DNA of 64,000 nt, from the NCBI GenBank assembly GCA_017643495.1, contig JAEPNK010000001.1:787623-851622 (forward strand), read 5' to 3'. The notes under the pieces were generated by a model, which did no database searches, was not told where the DNA came from, and was given only the letters and a program-made list of their open reading frames with translations. Source of the DNA: Rhizobiaceae bacterium (GTDB lineage: Bacteria > Pseudomonadota > Alphaproteobacteria > Rhizobiales > Rhizobiaceae). Below are positions 57,944-64,000 of this stretch, one piece after another. Position 1 is the stretch's first letter. Each line of letters opens with the position of its first letter. The translations under genes were made by a program, and so were the position numbers.

Positions 57944-58321
57944 TCAGCCAGACATATCCCTTGTTATGGACCGGATAGCATCGATTTTTTCTGCGCCTGC
58001 TTCTGCCACGATCCGTTCAAGCTTGCGATAATTGTCCAGAACCATCACGCCGGCCTCGGTCAACCGGGCACCTCCGCCATTCTTTCCGCCACGTGTTGAT
58101 ACAACAAGGGGCATCTGAAAAGCAGTGTTCATCTCTTCCACAAGAGTCCATGCCCTTTTGTAACTCATGGCCATGCAACGCCCGGCGGCTGCAATCGAAC
58201 CGGTTTCGCGGATGTGGCCAAGCAAGTCTGCCTTGCCGGGCCCCAGCATCGAACTTTCCCCGAAGATGATCCGGATACGAAGGCTTGGGGAGGTGTCAGT
58301 TTCTGATGGATTGTCGGTCAT
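57944..58321 (-). CDS. modE: ModE-type molybdate regulator lacking MOP domains
   Basis: A 125-residue protein consisting of only the LysR-like winged-helix domain: LGPGKADLLGHIRETGSIAAAGRCMAMSYKRAWTLVEEMNTAF, then GGKNGGGARLTEAGVMVLDNY. The C-terminal molybdate-binding MOP repeats of E. coli ModE are missing. Such short forms are known in alphaproteobacteria and may sense molybdate another way. The start is ATG 58321; an upstream GTG at 58330 is in frame. It is the first gene of modEABC. Confidence 0.9.
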   Translation of the reverse strand: MTDNPSETDTSPSLRIRIIFGESSMLGPGKADLLGHIRETGSIAAAGRCMAMSYKRAWTLVEEMNTAFQMPLVVSTRGGKNGGGARLTEAGVMVLDNYRKLERIVAEAGAEKIDAIRSITRDMSG

Positions 58322-58367
58322 GTATCTCACTATTGCAGGGTGACATTCAGCGCAACAAGTAATGGAA

Positions 58368-58709
58368 TCATTCTGCTCGGGGTTTCCGCAACAAAATTAC
58401 GGTTCCGGAAGGGTCAGATGTCCAGTGGCCTGTCACTTCGGTAAGTGGCTCCAGTTCATCCCGTTTCGGACTCCCGAGATCGACCAGGGCCGCATCCGGA
58501 TCGTCTGTAAACAGTTCAATCCATACATCTGACTGGCTCTGGTGCGGCACACGGTCAATCCACAAGGTTATACCGCCAAATTCGAAAGCGGTGCTGGCTT
58601 CCAGCTCCCGTGTCACCTTCAAGCCTGCCCGGTCACGGTAGAACGCCACGGTATCTTCCCATTGATGTATCGGCACCTTGATTGCAATGTTGCGACCTGG
58701 TGTGATCAT
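58368..58709 (-). CDS. VOC family (glyoxalase-like) protein
   Basis: A 113-residue protein with one vicinal-oxygen-chelate half: IAIKVPIHQWEDTVAFYRDRAGLKVTRE at the start and DPSGTVILLRKPRAE at the end. It lies 27 bp after the SRPBCC gene on the same strand and is probably co-transcribed with it under ArsR control. The substrate is unknown. Confidence 0.85.
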   Translation of the reverse strand: MITPGRNIAIKVPIHQWEDTVAFYRDRAGLKVTRELEASTAFEFGGITLWIDRVPHQSQSDVWIELFTDDPDAALVDLGSPKRDELEPLTEVTGHWTSDPSGTVILLRKPRAE

Positions 58710-58736
58710 GTGATTTTCCTTGTTTTGGTGTAAGTA

Positions 58737-59183
58737 TTACCTGTAAAAGCCGTCACGCAGATTGATGCCGTGTTCCAGCCAGGCTTTCATGGCGCAGAGC
58801 ATGCCTGTCCACCCTTCACAATTGCCGAGACACGATTTCAACCCGTCATCCGTATCCGGCCAGCCATATTCGCTGATCTGGACATGGGTGCGCCCGTCTT
58901 CAAGCGAACGGAAGGCCATCGTCACAGTTGTCCATGTGTCAATGTTTCCGTCTGCTTCCCATTGAAGGACTATTTTCTCATTCGCAATGACTTCCTGTAC
59001 GAGAACCGGAAATGCCCCGGGAAAGTCATGGAAGTCCCAGGTAACCTCGCTGCCACTGGCAATCCGGCCCTTGGCGCCTCCAGTAGTGAAGAAACGGGAA
59101 AGGTGATCAGGATTCACAACTGCTTCGAATACGTCTTCAACCGGTTTTGACATGCGTCCACCGACGGTAAACTTGAGTTCCAT
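58737..59183 (-). CDS. SRPBCC/AHSA1-domain protein
   Basis: A 148-residue START-like domain protein: VGGRMSKPVEDVFEAVVNPDHLSRFFTTGGAKGRI, then VTWDFHDFPG and a C-terminal helix GWTGMLCAMKAWLEHGINLRDG. Proteins of this family (AHSA1/CalC-like) bind hydrophobic ligands and are often encoded next to ArsR repressors, as here. It is divergent from the ArsR gene; the 48-bp gap holds their shared control region. Confidence 0.88.
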   Translation of the reverse strand: MELKFTVGGRMSKPVEDVFEAVVNPDHLSRFFTTGGAKGRIASGSEVTWDFHDFPGAFPVLVQEVIANEKIVLQWEADGNIDTWTTVTMAFRSLEDGRTHVQISEYGWPDTDDGLKSCLGNCEGWTGMLCAMKAWLEHGINLRDGFYR

Positions 59184-59213
59184 GGCAATATCCTCCTTGC
59201 ATGTATCCTAGAT

Positions 59214-59233
59214 ATGTTATAATTATATAACAT
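59214..59233. promoter_or_regulatory. Inverted repeat overlapping ArsR start codon
   Basis: ATGTTATA-ATTA-TATAACAT, a perfect 8-bp repeat whose right end overlaps the ATG of the ArsR gene. It lies between the divergent ArsR and SRPBCC genes and is a good candidate operator for both. It slightly resembles a ModE box, but position favours ArsR. Confidence 0.65.
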
Positions 59234-59573
59234 GTCAATCGAGAAAAAACACGACCTGCTTTTCAAGGCGCTGGGGCACCGGATGCGCCGGGAAATTCTT
59301 GACCTGATCAAGGATGCTCCCAAAACAACCGGAATGCTCTGCGAAGCCTTGCCCGGGCACGACAGGTGCACGGTGATGCAACATCTTGGCGTTTTGGAAA
59401 AAGCGGGTCTGGTAGTAGTGGAACGGCGCGGAAGAGAACGGTGGAACCATCTTGACGCATTGCCGATTTGCGAAATTCAGGAACGCTGGATCGGCCCTTA
59501 TGCCGCGCACGCAGCAGACATGCTGAACCGGTTGAAGCATTCGCTTGACGAGGAAGAGAAGCTCACTTCCTGA
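59232..59573 (+). CDS. ArsR family transcriptional repressor
   Basis: A 113-residue winged-helix protein: KHDLLFKALGHRMRREILDLIKDAPKTTGMLCEALPGHDRCTVMQHLGVLEKAGLVVVERRGRERW, with the ArsR recognition helix. No obvious metal-binding Cys pair of the ELCVCDL type is present, so it probably senses something other than arsenite. It regulates the divergent SRPBCC-VOC genes by inference. Confidence 0.9.
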   Translation: MSIEKKHDLLFKALGHRMRREILDLIKDAPKTTGMLCEALPGHDRCTVMQHLGVLEKAGLVVVERRGRERWNHLDALPICEIQERWIGPYAAHAADMLNRLKHSLDEEEKLTS

Positions 59574-59600
59574 ATGCCCTGCGCAAATTGTGAACTATCA

Positions 59601-59624
59601 GACGGGCCTGGTATTCAGCCCGTC
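59601..59624. terminator. Hairpin between convergent ArsR and Old Yellow Enzyme genes
   Basis: GACGGGC, 10-nt loop, GCCCGTC. It lies between two convergent genes and is a probable bidirectional terminator, although the flanking T-runs are short. Confidence 0.5.
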
Positions 59625-59650
59625 CGGATATTTCGCAGGGGTATTTGCCC

Positions 59651-60745
59651 TTATGTTTGCAGTTGGTACGTAGTGTAACCGTCGGCATTGCCGCCAAAGA
59701 GCTTTGTTCCGTCAAAATCGTTCAGTGCCTGTTGTTCAGCGAGGCGTCGCGGCAAATCCGGATTGGCGATGAATGGGCGGCCAAAAGCAACTGCGTCTAC
59801 CAAGCCTTTTCCAATAAGGGCTTCAGCTTTGTCACGGTCATAACCACCAGCAACAATAATGGCGCCACAAAATTCGGAGCGCAGCTTCTGACGAAACCAG
59901 AGTGGCGTTTCAGGTGCATCATCCCAATCGGCTTCCGCTATGTGAATATAGGAAATGCCTGCCCGGTCGAGTTCCTGCGCGAGTTTGAGAATGGTCTCGG
60001 GAGCCTCTGGGTCATCCATGCCCCGCTGGGTTATGAATGGTGAGAAGCGAATGCCAATGCGGTCAGGGTCGATCTCGCCGGCAACGCCCTCTATGACTTC
60101 CAGTGCAAACCGTATGCGGTTTTCTGTGCTGCCCCCATACCGGTCGTTTCTGTGATTGGAAGTTTGGCGCATGAATGAATCGATCAGGTAACCATTGGCC
60201 GCGTGGATTTCTACCCCGTCAAAGCCTGCAAGCCTGGCATTGCGTGCAGCCTTTCGGTAATCCTCGATAACCCTTGCAATTTCGTCTGTTTCAAGTGCGC
60301 GAGGCGTTGGACAGTCAACCATTCTTCCTTCGCCAGTTTCAGTGTTTGCTACCCACACCTGGGCTTGCGGGGCAATCGCCGACGGCGCTACAGGCATTCC
60401 GTCGGCATGGAAGCTCTCGTGACTCATTCGCCCGACATGCCAAAGCTGTAATACAATCCTTCCGCCTGCCTTGTGTACAGCGTCTGTGACGAGCCGCCAG
60501 CCCTCTACCTGTGCCGGGCTGTGGATGCCGGGAGTAAAAGAATAACCCTTGCCTTCGGCAGATATTTGCGTGGCTTCGGTAATGATCATGCCGGCAGAAG
60601 CGCGCTGTGAATAATATTCTGCCATCATGGCGTTAGGCACGTCTCCGGGTTGCGTGGATCGGGAACGGGTCATAGGTGCCATTATGATCCGGTTCGGCAG
60701 TTGCATGGCGCCTGCTGTTGCGGGCTGAAACAGGGGTGAGGTCAT
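59651..60745 (-). CDS. Old Yellow Enzyme family alkene reductase
   Basis: A 364-residue FMN TIM-barrel protein (NemA/OYE family) that reduces activated C=C bonds such as enones, maleimides and nitrate esters with NADPH. Signatures: NRIIMAPMTRSRST, QLWHVGRMSH, and EIHAANGYLIDSFMRQTSNHRNDRYGGSTENRIRF. Its start is 90 bp from the divergent LysR gene, which probably controls it. Confidence 0.95.
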   Translation of the reverse strand: MTSPLFQPATAGAMQLPNRIIMAPMTRSRSTQPGDVPNAMMAEYYSQRASAGMIITEATQISAEGKGYSFTPGIHSPAQVEGWRLVTDAVHKAGGRIVLQLWHVGRMSHESFHADGMPVAPSAIAPQAQVWVANTETGEGRMVDCPTPRALETDEIARVIEDYRKAARNARLAGFDGVEIHAANGYLIDSFMRQTSNHRNDRYGGSTENRIRFALEVIEGVAGEIDPDRIGIRFSPFITQRGMDDPEAPETILKLAQELDRAGISYIHIAEADWDDAPETPLWFRQKLRSEFCGAIIVAGGYDRDKAEALIGKGLVDAVAFGRPFIANPDLPRRLAEQQALNDFDGTKLFGGNADGYTTYQLQT

Positions 60746-60789
60746 GGCATTTTTCCTTTCCCCTTGAGGCTAGAATAATTCGAAAAAAT

Positions 60790-60821
60790 GAATAATATGG
60801 TAATATTCGATAATATTATTC
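60790..60821. promoter_or_regulatory. AT-rich inverted repeat between OYE and LysR genes
   Basis: GAATAATAT (60790-60798) and ATATTATTC (60813-60821) are perfect arms. The 14-bp centre itself contains the AATATT-CGAT-AATATT symmetry. It is a likely regulatory site for the LysR protein. Confidence 0.5.
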
Positions 60822-60835
60822 GGTAATTTCAAATA

Positions 60836-61738
60836 ATGGATCGGCTTGAGAATCTCGCGCTTTTTGTCCGGATTGTTGAAAAAAGAGGTGTTGCTGCCGC
60901 GGGGCGTGATTTCGGATTGTCACCTGCCACCGCATCAGAGCGGCTTGCTGCTCTTGAAGCTTATTATGGTGCATCACTTCTGCACCGAACCACGCGCTCC
61001 ATCAGCCTTACAGATGCAGGAAAGACCGTGGTCGAGAGAGCGCGGATATTGTTGGCAGAAGCAGATGACCTTGAGGCCCGCGTCAAACGTGGCATTGATC
61101 AGCTTTCAGGCAATATCCGGATCAGTGCGCCACATGATCTGGGAGAGCGGAGAATAGCCCCGCTTCTGGATGACTTCATGGATATCAACGCCGGTATATC
61201 GATCGAGTTGCTGTTGGCTGATGGTTATGTTGATATCGTAGGGCAGGGACTTGACCTGGCAGTTCGTTTTGGTGCCCTGAGAGATAGCAATCTGATAGCC
61301 AGAAAACTGGGGCCAAATCGCCGGGTCATATGTGCTTCGCCAGCCTATCTGGAAGCCCGTGGCGTTCCGCGCCACCCTGAAGAGCTTGTAGACCACAATT
61401 GCCTGGTCATGCAGTTTGGCCAGATTGTTGACCGTGAGTGGAGTTTCCTGATCAACAACCAGCATTGCAAGGTCAGTGTCTCGGGAAACCGTATAGCCAA
61501 TTCGGGTATTCGGGTCAGGGAGTGGTGCCTTGCAGGTCATGGCATAGCGCTCAAATCTGTCTGGGACGTACATGAAGATCTGGAATGTGGCAGGCTGGTT
61601 GAATTGCTTGACGCGTTTTCTCCGGATGCACAATCAAGCTTGCAGTTTCTGTTTCCGAAAAGCAGCCGTCTGGTAAGGCGGGTCCGCTCGCTCATGGACT
61701 TTCTGGATGCCCGTCTGGTCAAGCCCGATGTAACCTGA
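60836..61738 (+). CDS. LysR family transcriptional regulator
   Basis: A 300-residue regulator. The HTH is at residues 1-60 (LENLALFVRIVEKRGVAAAGRDFGLSPATASERLAALEAYYGASLLHRTTRSISLTDAG), close to the AaeR/DmlR-like branch. The effector domain starts near residue 90 (GNIRISAPHDLGERRIAPLLDDF). It is divergent from the alkene reductase and is its probable regulator. Confidence 0.92.
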   Translation: MDRLENLALFVRIVEKRGVAAAGRDFGLSPATASERLAALEAYYGASLLHRTTRSISLTDAGKTVVERARILLAEADDLEARVKRGIDQLSGNIRISAPHDLGERRIAPLLDDFMDINAGISIELLLADGYVDIVGQGLDLAVRFGALRDSNLIARKLGPNRRVICASPAYLEARGVPRHPEELVDHNCLVMQFGQIVDREWSFLINNQHCKVSVSGNRIANSGIRVREWCLAGHGIALKSVWDVHEDLECGRLVELLDAFSPDAQSSLQFLFPKSSRLVRRVRSLMDFLDARLVKPDVT

Positions 61739-61925
61739 TCGCTTTCTGCGCTTGCTTAACCGATGCCTTCAGGCATCCGGCTGTGGCTACATCATTTTTC
61801 ATGGATGTATCTGCGCCAGCCAGCCTTCTCACCGTTGCTTGTAAGTGTGCTTACTGGTTACCCGCATGAGCGGGTTGTTGGAATTGTCAAAACCCGAATT
61901 TCAGAAGGGGCTTTACAGAGCAATT

Positions 61926-61952
61926 AATCATGGATAAATATTATCCATGATT
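61926..61952. promoter_or_regulatory. Perfect 12-bp inverted repeat before Rrf2 gene
   Basis: AATCATGGATAA, spacer ATA, TTATCCATGATT: 24 of 24 bases paired across 27 bp. It is 11 bp upstream of the Rrf2 start. Length and symmetry match Rrf2-family operators, and it is the strongest operator-like palindrome in the window. Confidence 0.75.
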
Positions 61953-61963
61953 GGAGTATGGTC

Positions 61964-62464
61964 ATGAAATTGAGCGATGGCGTGGAGCAGGCAATTCATA
62001 GTGTTGCCATGCTGACTGCTCTTTCAGAAGAAGGGCTACTGTCAGCGGCTGCACTGGCTGAATACCATGGCGTTTCTGCAAGTTACTTGCTGAAGCACAT
62101 GCAGGCCTTGTCGGGAGCAGGCATTGTCAAAACACTGTCGGGTCCCAAAGGTGGCTACCGGCTTGCGCGCGCGCCCTCGAGCATCACATTGCTTGACATT
62201 GTGTTGGCAGTTGAGGGTGCCGGGCCTGCCTTTCGGTGTAATGAAATCAGGCGTCGTGGACCAAATCCGTTGCCCCCGCACACCCTTACCCGGCCATGCA
62301 ACATAAATGTTGCCATGTTGCGGGCAGAACAGGCGTATCGCGCGGAACTGCGCAGGGTCACCATCGCCGATATTGTTGCCGAAGTTGTTGAGGCAGATGA
62401 CGGATCAATTGCTGCCCGCAGCTGTGCATTTCTGGAGATGCATGAGCGAAAAACCAAATCCTGA
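61964..62464 (+). CDS. Rrf2 family transcriptional regulator
   Basis: A 166-residue Rrf2-type winged-helix protein: LSDGVEQAIHSVAMLTALSEEGLLSAAALAEYHGVSASYLLKHMQALSGAGIVKTLSGPKGGYRLARA. It has cysteines at FRCNEI and RPCNIN but not the three closely spaced Cys of [Fe-S] IscR/NsrR, so sensing may involve thiols or a different ligand. The start is at ATG 61964, with GGAG 7 bp ahead. It is followed by an AhpD-type gene and is likely its regulator. Confidence 0.88.
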   Translation: MKLSDGVEQAIHSVAMLTALSEEGLLSAAALAEYHGVSASYLLKHMQALSGAGIVKTLSGPKGGYRLARAPSSITLLDIVLAVEGAGPAFRCNEIRRRGPNPLPPHTLTRPCNINVAMLRAEQAYRAELRRVTIADIVAEVVEADDGSIAARSCAFLEMHERKTKS

Positions 62465-62510
62465 TCACCAAACCGAAACAGACTTTCAACCAACTGGAAT
62501 GGAGAAAACA

Positions 62511-62975
62511 ATGCAGACCCGTTTCGATTTTTCAAAGGCAGCGCCCGAAGCATATTTGGCGGTTGCTGCGCTCGACAAATATGTCAGGGAGGATTCCGGA
62601 ATTGACCATAAGCTTCTTCACATGATCAAGTTGCGGGCATCACAGATAAATGGCTGTGCCTATTGTGTTGACATGCATGTCAAGGAGGCGCGGCGTGATG
62701 GTTGTAGTGAGCAATGGATCAACCTGATAAGTGTCTGGCGAGAGTCGCCGGTTTACGATGACCGGGAACGGGCTGTTCTTGCATGGACGGAAGCCCTGAC
62801 AAATGTTGCCGAGACCCGGGCACCGGATGCTGATTACGAATTGATCAGGTCGTTTTTCTCCGAAGCGGATACGATGAAGCTCTCGGTAGCCATCGCAACG
62901 ATAAATGTCTGGAACCGGCTATGTGTTGCCTTTCGTTCCATGCATCCTCTGGATGCGCCAGGCAAGGCAGCCTGA
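62511..62975 (+). CDS. AhpD-like carboxymuconolactone decarboxylase family protein
   Basis: A 154-residue protein. The redox motif is NGCAYCVDMHVKEARRDG (CxxC plus His), as in AhpD alkylhydroperoxidases. It starts at ATG 62511, preceded by GGAG; the longer open frame upstream overlaps the Rrf2 gene and is not used. It is 46 bp downstream of the Rrf2 gene and ends before a strong terminator, so the two form an operon, likely for peroxide or thiol stress. Confidence 0.9.
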   Translation: MQTRFDFSKAAPEAYLAVAALDKYVREDSGIDHKLLHMIKLRASQINGCAYCVDMHVKEARRDGCSEQWINLISVWRESPVYDDRERAVLAWTEALTNVAETRAPDADYELIRSFFSEADTMKLSVAIATINVWNRLCVAFRSMHPLDAPGKAA

Positions 62976-63005
62976 GCCCGGATACAACAGGAACTTTTTT
63001 ACAAT

Positions 63006-63041
63006 ACGGGCGGGGCATTGTTGCATTACCCGCCCGTTTTT
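63006..63041 (+). terminator. Rho-independent terminator after AhpD-like gene
   Basis: ACGGGCGGG (63006-63014), 14-nt loop, CCCGCCCGT (63029-63037) and a T-run. This is a strong terminator just after the stop codon. Confidence 0.85.
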
Positions 63042-63402
63042 GCAGGCCTTATGGTCCACCCTAGGCATCGTCTTCAGAAGAAAACTACTGGTTTGTGAAG
63101 GGTAGTCTGGGGATGTAAACGGACAGGGCTTATGAGGAAATTGGCGCACTGGGAGGAGAAAGCTCGAACGAATTGTTCGATACGCTGGCCGAATGAAACA
63201 CCCAGCTAGAGAACCTGTGGCAAAAAACTTCCGGTACCGCCAAGTCCGCATTGGCCAATCAACAAAAGCATCACCGGCTTAAGGTGGTGGGGGTGGCAAA
63301 GTCGTATTCGTGCGTGATCGAACTGATTTGCCAACGCTTGCTCGATTTCAGCACGGCGCATCGCACGCCGCCAATTGGCGGAATCTGAGTAACCGGCATG
63401 CT
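63042..63402. other. Gene-poor gap before DUF3592-like gene
   Basis: About 360 bp with no convincing gene. One short perfect inverted repeat TCGAAC-GAATT-GTTCGA occurs near 63164. No insertion sequence or RNA gene was recognised. Confidence 0.4.
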
Positions 63403-64000
63403 TCAAGGTCGGCCCCCGCCTTGCTGATGAATATCAGGTGTCGAATTATTCGTGCGGTCTGTATCATCATGCACATCTTTCGGCTCCAACTCCGTCAAGA
63501 GTTGCTTGAGTTTGGAAGGAACCACCTTCGGTTTAGGTTTGGGCTTTGGTATCTGCTTTCGTATGAGCCAATAACCAAGGCACCCGACAAGAAACAGCAC
63601 AATCATCCACACCAATCCGAACTCGCGTGTTTCGTGGAGCGGATCGATCTGCACTGTTTCTGGCTCTTCGGACAGATAGCGAATCTGGACACTGTCGCCC
63701 GGTTCAACCGTTCTGTGAAACCCGGACGAAACCGGTGCTTCGGCGGTAATGGCCTGGCCATCGACAAGGAACTGGACCTGGCCGAAATATTGGAAGGTAG
63801 GCGGTCGCTCTGGCCTGCTCGACGCCGTCAGCACTCGCCCGCCGACATAGGTTGCAGTGATCGTTACACCCGAGCGTTCAAAGGCAGAAGTACGCTTCTG
63901 TCTATCGTATAAGCCGTATCCGATAAGAGAGAGAAATATGCCGCCAACAATGGCCATATAGAGATAGACAAAGAACGCGTTTCTGTTTTCCTTTGGGCGT
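63403..64000 (-). CDS. DUF3592-like membrane protein (5' end outside window)
   Basis: At least 198 residues, open to the right edge, so the start is missing. A membrane segment is visible at the left of the protein (NAFFVYLYMAIVGGIFLSLIGYGLY) and continues before the first Met, then an extracytoplasmic domain (FQYFGQVQFLVDGQAITAEAPV, HRTVEPGDSVQIRYLSEEPETVQID), a second membrane segment (FGLVWMIVLFLVGCLGYWLI) and a Lys/Pro-rich tail. This is the DUF3592 layout. No function is known. Confidence 0.7.
   Translation of the reverse strand, partial: RPKENRNAFFVYLYMAIVGGIFLSLIGYGLYDRQKRTSAFERSGVTITATYVGGRVLTASSRPERPPTFQYFGQVQFLVDGQAITAEAPVSSGFHRTVEPGDSVQIRYLSEEPETVQIDPLHETREFGLVWMIVLFLVGCLGYWLIRKQIPKPKPKPKVVPSKLKQLLTELEPKDVHDDTDRTNNSTPDIHQQGGGRP

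Noticed and set aside
59214-59233. ModE box
   Set aside because: The TTATA/TATAA symmetry resembles one, but the site overlaps an ArsR gene start and is about 1 kb from modE, so an ArsR operator is more likely.

Overview
The window looks like a chromosome segment from an alphaproteobacterium, most likely of the order Hyphomicrobiales (Rhizobiales). The evidence is gene order and family: a Tad/Cpa pilus cluster, cytochrome c-kdsB-pheA, ffs-dnaX-ybaB-recR, glnK-amt, and rpmH-rnpA-yidC-engB with no dnaA beside rpmH. Many proteins also read like rhizobial and marine Hyphomicrobiales homologues. The species cannot be named from the sequence alone.

Layout. 1-5342: the end of a Tad pilus locus (cpaE partial, cpaF, tadB, tadC; tadD on the other strand). 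5471-8784: an M17 leucyl aminopeptidase, a small MarR-type regulator overlapping an NlpC/P60 hydrolase, and a two-repeat peptidoglycan-binding protein. 8785-15585: a minus-strand yejABEF-type peptide importer operon ending in a 2-hydroxyacid dehydrogenase. 15745-22648: a membrane-anchored cytochrome c with a long acidic tail, kdsB, pheA, nudC, a HIT protein, a fold-type IV transaminase, a TerB-like protein and cysK. 22796-25892: SRP RNA, dnaX, ybaB, recR. 26031-27698: glnK-amt. 27854-33840: a LysR regulator, an acyl-CoA dehydrogenase, a carboxymuconolactone-decarboxylase-like protein and a four-gene polar amino acid ABC importer.

34453-41141 is the most interesting part. It is a compact, more GC-rich operon with a TonB-dependent receptor, a secreted CobN/HmuS-family large chelatase with a C-terminal membrane anchor, a MotA/TolQ/ExbB-type channel protein and a DUF2149 protein whose membrane segment resembles ExbD. 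It matches the core of the Bacteroidota hmu heme operon, whose HmuS has been described as a heme dechelatase, but has no HmuY or obvious HmuT. I read it as a periplasmic machine that extracts metal from, or inserts metal into, a tetrapyrrole using proton-motive force in place of the ATP used by classical CobN/ChlH chelatases. It follows a roughly 600-bp gene-poor stretch and ends beside the 3' end of a tRNA-Leu gene, a typical site for acquired DNA.

41322-50791: tRNA-Leu(CAG), formyl-CoA transferase, a quinone oxidoreductase, a divergent MFS exporter/MocR pair, tRNA-Arg(ACG), an orphan sensor kinase, and a flavoprotein disulfide reductase with a TVP38 membrane protein. 50913-54396: the rpmH-rnpA-yidC-engB operon with a clear promoter. 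54551-58709: an ArsR-glyoxalase fusion, modEABC (molybdate uptake) and a VOC protein. 58737-64000: small self-regulated stress modules (ArsR/SRPBCC, LysR/Old Yellow Enzyme, Rrf2/AhpD), several with exact inverted repeats in the promoter, and a partial DUF3592-like membrane protein running off the end.

No CRISPR array, intact insertion sequence or prophage was seen.
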